Source: JASLZO01 sp965247995
Lineage (GTDB): Bacteria > Chloroflexota > Dehalococcoidia > UBA6926
NCBI GenBank assembly: GCA_965247995.1
Contig: OZ252041.1
Span: forward strand, 744,001 to 808,000
Reading direction: 5' to 3'
DNA length: 64,000 nucleotides
Shown here: positions 59,128 through 64,000 of the stretch, piece after piece
Layout of the letters: every line of letters starts with the position of its first letter
How positions within the stretch are numbered: the first letter of the stretch is position 1
Position numbers and translations under genes: made by a program
Notes under the pieces: generated by a model
The model's input: the letters and a program-made list of their open reading frames with translations, nothing else
Database searches by the model: none
Told to the model about the DNA's origin: nothing

Positions 59128-61500
59128 CTAGCGGCGGGTGCGGGCGGCTTCGATCGCGCGCCAGACGCGCTCCGGCGTAAGTGGCATCTCGATGTGACGA
59201 ACCCCGAGCGGGGTCAGGGCGTCGACAACGGCGTTGACGACCGCCGGGGGCGCTCCGGTGGTGGGACCTTCGCCCATTCCTTTGACGCCGAGCGGGTTGA
59301 GGGGCGAGGGGGTTTCGATCTGGGCAGTGACGAACTCTGGCATGCCGTCGGCGGTGGGGAGCGCGTAGTCCATGAGGCTGCCGGACAGAAGTTGCTGGTC
59401 GGCGTCATAGACGATGTTTTCATATAACGCGGGGCCGATGCCCTGGGCTGCGCCGCCGTGGACTTGGCCTTCGACGATCATGGGGTTGACGATGGTGCCC
59501 TGGTCGTCGACGCAGTAGAACGTTTGGAGGTCGACGTCGCCGGTGTCGGTGTCGACCTCGACAACAGCGATATAGGTCCCTGAGTTGTAGGTAAGCCCTG
59601 AGGGTTGGTAGAACGAGGACTCGTCGAGGCCGTATTCCTCGGTCTCGGGCCTGGCCAGCACCATGTAGGCGGCTTGCGCGACCTCGGTGAAGGACAGGTG
59701 CGGCGCACTACTGTCGTTGTTGCCGCGTTGGGAGAACCGTCCTCCCTGGAGGACGATGTCATCCGGAGCGACGTCTAGGAGGTGGGCGGCGAGGCGGCGC
59801 ATCTTGGCGAGGACCTTCTGTGCCGCGTTGTAGGCAGCGGTCCCGCCGACGACGAGGGCGCGGCTGGCGTAGGTGCCCATGCCGTACGTGACGACGCCGG
59901 TGTCGCCGTGGAGGACTTCGATGTCGTCGACGGGGACCTGGAGGACGTCGCCGACGATCTGGGCGAAGGCCGTTTCACCGCCCTGCCCGTGGGGCGAGGA
60001 GCCGGTGTAGATGGTCACAGACCCGTGCTGGTCGACGCGCACACGGCCCCACTCGTAGCGGTTCGAGCCTGGGTCGAGTGGCGAGGGGCCACCGCCGCCG
60101 GTCTTGGCCCACGACGAGAGTCCGATGCCCATGTAGCGTCCGTCTCCGCGCAAGCGCTGTTGGCGTTCGCGGAGCTGTGGGTAGTTGGAGATGTTCAAGG
60201 CGAGGTCGAGCGCGGCCTCGTAATTGCCGGAGTCGTAGGTGTCGCCGCCCGCGGTTTTATAGGGGAAAGCGTCAGCGGGGATGAAGTTGCGGCGGCGCAC
60301 CTCGGCGGGGTCCATGCCGATCTCATTGGCGAGCAGGTCGACGGCGCGTTCGACGAGGAAGATGCCCTCGGGGCGTCCGGCCCCGCGGTATGGGGAATCC
60401 GGGGTGCGGTTGGTATAGGTCGCGTGGACCTCGATGTCGGCGGCGGGGACCTTATAGGTGCCGACGGAGATGATGGCGGAGGTCATGGAGAGGTTGGCCT
60501 CCGGGCCCTTGGGGTATGCGCCGAGATCGGCGTAGTGGCGGACGCGGACGCCGGTGAGGACGCCCTCGCGCGTCGCGGCGTACTCGATGTAGGAGGCTTT
60601 GCCGCGGGCGTGGTGCATGCCGAGGAAGTCTTCGGAGCGGGTGGCGACCCATTTGAGGGGGCGGCCGCCGAGTTGCCGGGAGGCGATGGCGAGGAGGACG
60701 TATTCGGGGTCACCGTGGGCCTTTGCGCCGAATCCACCACCGACATCGGGAGCGACGACGCGGACGGAGTCCTCGGGCAGGCGGAGGACCTCGGCGAGGA
60801 CCTCCTTGAGATCGTGGGGGGTCTGGGTGGTGGCCCAGACGGTGACCATCTCGCGTTCGGGTTCCCACTGGGCGATGGCGGCACGGGGTTCCATGGGCAC
60901 GGCGTGGATCCGCTGGTTCACGAAGTGGTCGCGGATGATGACCTCGGCTTCCTCGAAGGCCTGGGTGACTTCGCCGGTGGTCTGCCGCCAGGTGATGACC
61001 TCGTTGGGGCGGTCGTCGTGGACCCGGGGTGCGTCGGCGCGGACGGCCTGTTCCGGGTCGCCGACGGCGGGCAGGATCTCGTAGTCGACGATGACGAGGT
61101 CAGCGGCGTCGCGCGCGGCGTAGCGGTCGTCGGCAACGACGACGGCAACGACTTCCCCGACGTGGCGCGCTTTGTCGACGGCGATCAGGTCGTAGGGTGC
61201 GGGGTCTCCGCCGTATTTGGCGAGCGGGACGGTTGGGTACGTGGGGTATCGGGGGTGGACGTCATGGCCGCCGATGACAGTAAGGACTCGTGGGTCGGCG
61301 AGGGCGGCTGAGGCGTCGATGGAACGGACGCGGGCGTGGGCGTGTGGGCTGCGGATGAAGTGGGCCCAGAGGACGCCGGGGACGTCGATGTCCTCGACGA
61401 AGGCGCCGTGTCCGAGGAGGAGTTTGCGGTCTTCCTTCCGGGGGACGGAGCGTCCGACGAGGGAGCCGGGTGTTGAGGTTGGCGGGTCTGGGGTTGCCAT
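59128..61500 (-). CDS. molybdenum hydroxylase large subunit, CoxL form-II-like
   Basis: 790 residues. Starts MATPDPPTSTPGSLVGRSVPRKEDRKLLLGHGAFVEDI, as in CO-dehydrogenase-type large subunits. Mo-cofactor motifs: DVGGGFGAKAHGDPEY, SPYRGAGRPEG (matching the AYRGAGR loop of form II CoxL, not the AYRCSFR of true CO dehydrogenase), GSSPHGQGGETAFAQIV and GVKGMGEGPTTG with the catalytic Glu. Probable hydroxylase for an aldehyde, purine or aromatic. As with the gene at 34257, no FAD (coxM) or Fe-S (coxS) subunit gene adjoins. Confidence 0.92.
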   Translation of the reverse strand: MATPDPPTSTPGSLVGRSVPRKEDRKLLLGHGAFVEDIDVPGVLWAHFIRSPHAHARVRSIDASAALADPRVLTVIGGHDVHPRYPTYPTVPLAKYGGDPAPYDLIAVDKARHVGEVVAVVVADDRYAARDAADLVIVDYEILPAVGDPEQAVRADAPRVHDDRPNEVITWRQTTGEVTQAFEEAEVIIRDHFVNQRIHAVPMEPRAAIAQWEPEREMVTVWATTQTPHDLKEVLAEVLRLPEDSVRVVAPDVGGGFGAKAHGDPEYVLLAIASRQLGGRPLKWVATRSEDFLGMHHARGKASYIEYAATREGVLTGVRVRHYADLGAYPKGPEANLSMTSAIISVGTYKVPAADIEVHATYTNRTPDSPYRGAGRPEGIFLVERAVDLLANEIGMDPAEVRRRNFIPADAFPYKTAGGDTYDSGNYEAALDLALNISNYPQLRERQQRLRGDGRYMGIGLSSWAKTGGGGPSPLDPGSNRYEWGRVRVDQHGSVTIYTGSSPHGQGGETAFAQIVGDVLQVPVDDIEVLHGDTGVVTYGMGTYASRALVVGGTAAYNAAQKVLAKMRRLAAHLLDVAPDDIVLQGGRFSQRGNNDSSAPHLSFTEVAQAAYMVLARPETEEYGLDESSFYQPSGLTYNSGTYIAVVEVDTDTGDVDLQTFYCVDDQGTIVNPMIVEGQVHGGAAQGIGPALYENIVYDADQQLLSGSLMDYALPTADGMPEFVTAQIETPSPLNPLGVKGMGEGPTTGAPPAVVNAVVDALTPLGVRHIEMPLTPERVWRAIEAARTRR

Positions 61501-61716
61501 GTTTGTTGTTGCCCCCTTTTTGTCGGGTGCGTAGGTGTGCTTCCGAGGATGGATTCTTATGGCGATGGGTAGCGTAGACGAGGCGCGGTTGCGCGTCCAC
61601 GCGTGGGGAGTGTAGGTGCGTGTTCGTTGGGCTTTCCGGGGTTGGCCGATTGTCGTTCGGCGACTTCGGTCTGGGAGCTGGGGGTACGTCGGGGTTTTCG
61701 ATGCGGCAGACGTACG

Positions 61717-61747
61717 CTTACAATGTATTCAATGAATACATTGTAAG
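61717..61747. promoter_or_regulatory. perfect 31-bp palindrome, fitAB operator
   Basis: The arms CTTACAATGTATTCA (61717-61731) and TGAATACATTGTAAG (61733-61747) are exact complements with one central A. It ends 14 nt before the fitA start, so it must overlap the promoter. FitAB of Neisseria binds inverted repeats upstream of its own operon, so autoregulation by this pair is expected. The A/T-rich site stands out in GC-rich surroundings. Confidence 0.8.
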
Positions 61748-61761
61748 CGGAGACATGTGTT

Positions 61762-62007
61762 GTGGCGAACATCATGGTGCGGAACATCGAAGACAGTGTG
61801 AAGCGGAGGCTGCGCATTCGGGCAGCGGAGAACGGCCGCTCGATGGAGGAGGAGGCCCGCGACATCCTGAGGTCGGCGCTCAACGAGGAGGTGGCACCGG
61901 CGAAAGGTCTCGGGACGGCGGTCCACGCCTTGTTCATGCCTCTTCGCGGTGTGGAGTTGAAGATCCCGCCGCGGGGGCCGATGCGTGAACCCCCGCGCTT
62001 CGAATGA
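61762..62007 (+). CDS. FitA-like ribbon-helix-helix antitoxin
   Basis: 81 residues from a GTG. MANIMVRNIEDSVKRRLRIRAAENGRSMEEEARDILRSAL is an Arc-type RHH of the FitA/DUF-type antitoxins (strand IMVRNI, then two helices). The C-terminal 30 residues (GLGTAVHALFMPLRGVEL) would block the PIN toxin. It lies just downstream of the palindrome and its stop is 16 nt before the toxin's ATG at 62024. Confidence 0.9.
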   Translation: MANIMVRNIEDSVKRRLRIRAAENGRSMEEEARDILRSALNEEVAPAKGLGTAVHALFMPLRGVELKIPPRGPMREPPRFE

Positions 62008-62023
62008 GTCCCGGACGCCCCGG

Positions 62024-62446
62024 ATGATCGTCCTCGACACTAACGTCGTTTCGGAGTTGATGCGCCGGACCCCTCAGTCCGAGGTGGTCTCGTGGTTGGA
62101 CGATCAGTTGGCAAGCGATTTGTTCGTGACAGCGGTCACGGAGGCGGAGATTCTCACCGGAATCGCGTTGCTGCCTGCGGGAGCGCGCCGAGGGGACCTG
62201 GAGGTCGCGGCGACGCACGCGTTCGGGGCGCTGTTTGCGGGCCGGGTCCTACCCTTCGACAGCGAGGCGGCCCGCGCCTACGCGGTGATCGCGGTGGGGC
62301 GACGTGCGGCTGGACGTCCGATCCATCAGGCCGACTGCGAGATCGCGGCGATCGCTCGTTCCCGAGGTGCGGCGGTGGCGACGCGGGATGTCGATGACTT
62401 CGAGGGGTGCGGCATCGACGTGGTGAACCCTTGGGCGATGCGGTAG
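62024..62446 (+). CDS. FitB/VapC-like PIN-domain toxin
   Basis: 140 residues from the ATG at 62024; an earlier start at 61985 lies inside the antitoxin gene and adds no family residues. PIN acidic residues are seen in MIVLDTNVVSELMR (Asp5), TAVTEAEILTGIALLP (Glu), HQADCEIAAIARSRGAAVATRDVDDFEGCGIDVVNPW. It is a metal-dependent RNase predicted to be restrained by the antitoxin. Unlike the remnant at 1945, this PIN gene is intact. Confidence 0.93.
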   Translation: MIVLDTNVVSELMRRTPQSEVVSWLDDQLASDLFVTAVTEAEILTGIALLPAGARRGDLEVAATHAFGALFAGRVLPFDSEAARAYAVIAVGRRAAGRPIHQADCEIAAIARSRGAAVATRDVDDFEGCGIDVVNPWAMR

Positions 62447-62591
62447 ATGTGCGTTGGTCACCGGGACTGAGGGTTTCGCGGGTTGGGATGGGACTCAGCC
62501 ACGGGGAGCCTCGGAGGGCTGGTAGGCTGGCGGGCATTGGAGTGAGCGGACGATTATTCGGCTGCGTTGATGTGAGGATGGGAGCGTTGGC

Positions 62592-63074
62592 GTGACGACT
62601 GAGCGGCGGACGTGGGTGTGCGGGACGTGTGGGCATGAACACACGCCGCGGTGTCCGACGTGCAGCGTGATTATCACGGGGCTGGAAGGCGCCGCGCACC
62701 GGTGCAATACGTGCGGGAGCCCACTGACTTACGCGGTGTACCGGTGCCCGGAATGTCAGACGGAGGGCGCGCTGCAGCCGCCACGCGCTGAGATTCAGCG
62801 GTTCCGGGGACGCGGGTTGGCGATCATCGGGCTCCAGGGGGCCCGGTTCCTGACGGGTCTGGTCCAGATGGTGGCGCTGTTCACGCTGGCGATCTCGTGC
62901 TCGGTGCAGGCGGGAGGCGGGACCTTCTCCGAAGGCACGCCGGCGCCGGGGATGTTGGCGCTAGGCGGGGTGCTGCTGTTTGTGGCGCTGTTGCCGGTGC
63001 AGGTGGTGATTGCCCGGGCGTTGAAGCGGGTGAGCTTTGGGACGGTGGCTCCGGGGGAGCGGCGTCGGGGGTAG
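62592..63074 (+). CDS. double zinc-ribbon membrane protein
   Basis: 160 residues from a GTG. The N-terminal 60 residues hold four CxxC-type knuckles (WVCGTCGHEHTPRCPTCSV, HRCNTCGSPLTYAVYRCPECQ), two zinc ribbons. A basic linker (IQRFRGRGLAI) leads to two membrane helices (about residues 83-103 and 118-140) and a basic tail. Cytoplasmic zinc ribbons tethered to the membrane; function unknown. The next gene begins 3 nt downstream. Confidence 0.7.
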   Translation: MTTERRTWVCGTCGHEHTPRCPTCSVIITGLEGAAHRCNTCGSPLTYAVYRCPECQTEGALQPPRAEIQRFRGRGLAIIGLQGARFLTGLVQMVALFTLAISCSVQAGGGTFSEGTPAPGMLALGGVLLFVALLPVQVVIARALKRVSFGTVAPGERRRG

Positions 63075-63077
63075 GAG

Positions 63078-63650
63078 TTGCGCGATTGGGAGCGCGGCGG
63101 TTTGGGCGGTCGAAACCTGCTGCTCGTGCGGCACTGCCAGTCGGCCGGTCATACGTCGGACGCGCCATTGACGGAAGAGGGGCTCCGGCAAGCTGAGTCG
63201 CTAGCTGAGTTCCTGTCGGAGATGCGAGTCGACGCGATTGCGTGCAGCGCTTACACGAGGGCTCAGCAGAGCATCGGGCCGCTCGCGGAACGCTTGGGAT
63301 TGGCGATCCGTGTCGATCCTCGGCTGAACGAGCGGAGGCTCGCAACGGACCCCGGCGATGGGTGGCGGGACCTGATCCGGGACTCGTTTCGGGACTTGGA
63401 CTTGCGAGCTCCTGGCGGCGAGTCTGGTCGGGAGGTGTTGGACCGCGCCTGGGCCGCGTTGAACGAACTATTGGACGGCCGTTCTCGGTTGCCGGTGGTG
63501 GCGACGCACGGGAACCTGATGGCCTTGGTGTTGAACTCGCTGGACCCGGGCTTCGGTTTCAACGGGTGGGAGGCGCTGTCGAACCCGGACGTTTTTCTGT
63601 TGAATGAGACTGAGCCGGGCCGAATAGGGTTCGAACGGTTGAGAATGTAG
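63078..63650 (+). CDS. histidine phosphatase family protein
   Basis: 190 residues from a TTG at 63078. The RHG-type motif is LLLVRHCQSAGH near residue 15 (Cys where Gly or Ala is usual: RHG to RHC). APLTEEGLRQAESLAEFL, ACSAYTRAQQSIGPLAERL and VVATHGNLMALVL (second catalytic His) follow. Phosphoglycerate-mutase-like fold, probably a phosphatase. It is almost joined to the zinc-ribbon gene, so the two are probably one transcript. Confidence 0.88.
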   Translation: MRDWERGGLGGRNLLLVRHCQSAGHTSDAPLTEEGLRQAESLAEFLSEMRVDAIACSAYTRAQQSIGPLAERLGLAIRVDPRLNERRLATDPGDGWRDLIRDSFRDLDLRAPGGESGREVLDRAWAALNELLDGRSRLPVVATHGNLMALVLNSLDPGFGFNGWEALSNPDVFLLNETEPGRIGFERLRM

Positions 63651-63739
63651 TGTCCGGGCTCTCGTCAACCAGGAGAGGGTCAGGCCGCTGCTGGCAGCCG
63701 GGTGACGAGGGCTGGCGTTCGTCGATTGCGGGTCGCGAT

Positions 63740-64000
63740 CTAACTGGCGCCTGGGGTGTGGGGACTGCGGAGTTCGTCTAGGAAGGCGGCGGTCTCGAGG
63801 GGGCGTTCGAGGACGGACTGGAGGTACCAGCGGAGGAGGCGTTCGATCTCGTCTGCGGTGCCATTGGTGGTCGCCCAGGTACCGGGGTCGGTGAGGTAGC
63901 CACGGCGCTGGATGACGCGTAGGCCTTCAACGGCCAGGGTCGAGATGGGGCGCAGGCCGACTTGGTCTGGTCCGGTCTCCGAAGCACAGGACTCGCAGAG
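63740..64000 (-). CDS. recO: DNA repair protein RecO, C-terminal part
   Basis: The minus strand is open from the right edge to a TAG at 63740-63742, 86 codons. It reads LCESCASETG, then LRPISTLAVEGLRVIQRRGYL and DEIERLLRWYLQSVLERPLETAAFLDELRS, the end of RecO after its zinc-binding C..C region, with the last helices that include the typical R.l.s..fl. RecO loads RecA with RecR in recombinational repair. The start lies outside the window. The 89 nt before 63740 hold nothing recognised. Confidence 0.85.
   Translation of the reverse strand, partial: LCESCASETGPDQVGLRPISTLAVEGLRVIQRRGYLTDPGTWATTNGTADEIERLLRWYLQSVLERPLETAAFLDELRSPHTPGAS

Overview
The window looks like a high-GC chromosome segment of an uncultured Chloroflexota bacterium, most likely from the Dehalococcoidia/SAR202 side of the phylum. 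This is inferred from gene content, not from a marker tree. The pointers are remA (DUF370) directly upstream of gmk, a UPF0182 membrane protein, many paralogous acyl-CoA dehydrogenases, orphan xanthine-dehydrogenase-type large subunits and many small lipoproteins with Pro/Thr-rich linkers. Both ends cut genes: aroA on the left and recO on the right. One tRNA (Thr, CGT) is present. No rRNA, CRISPR array or intact insertion sequence was seen.

Layout. 0-6 kb: aroA (3' end), remA, gmk, then a decaying patch with a PIN-toxin remnant and a frameshifted small gene, an HAD protein, an unrecognised protein and a ketopantoate reductase. 5.7-9.9 kb: a small cationic protein built of seven 11-residue repeats, a DMT exporter, an acyl-CoA dehydrogenase, the tRNA, a tyrosine-recombinase remnant abutting a truncated ABC-2 permease, and a DUF502 protein. 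10-13.8 kb: trpS, an inositol-monophosphatase-like gene and a Gfo/Idh/MocA oxidoreductase. 13.8-17.5 kb: an accessory patch with an HNH nuclease, a HEPN/AbiJ-like protein and a HigB / HigA-ImmA pair. 17.5-24 kb: two divergent acyl-CoA dehydrogenase operons around a palindromic site; each holds one subunit that appears to lack a catalytic Glu. 24-30 kb: two broken tandem paralogs of an unknown surface protein, a PHP phosphoesterase and a lipoprotein with four two-cysteine repeats.

30-34 kb: a MacB/LolD-type ATPase and a 1033-residue FtsX permease. 34-43 kb: a molybdenum hydroxylase large subunit, then argJ, argB, a UPF0182 protein and argD. 43-48 kb: mostly predicted lipoproteins, including a cupredoxin with a Met/His/Asp tandem-repeat insert, and repeated intergenic hairpins. 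48-51.6 kb: hicAB and a NatAB-type ABC exporter. 51.7-55 kb: argG, argH and rpe. 55-64 kb: a hydrolase, a YciI protein, further lipoprotein genes and fragments, an orphan HigA, a second molybdenum hydroxylase large subunit of CoxL form-II type, fitAB with a perfect 31-bp palindrome, a zinc-ribbon membrane protein, a histidine phosphatase and recO.

Functional picture. Most of the arginine pathway is here in two blocks (argJBD and argGH); argC and argF are not in the window. The acyl-CoA dehydrogenases and molybdenum hydroxylases suggest oxidation of varied organic acids or recalcitrant compounds. Four toxin-antitoxin loci are intact or partly intact, and two more are decayed. Several genes are interrupted by a single stop or a 1-nt insertion; this may be real decay or assembly error, and the sequence alone cannot tell which.
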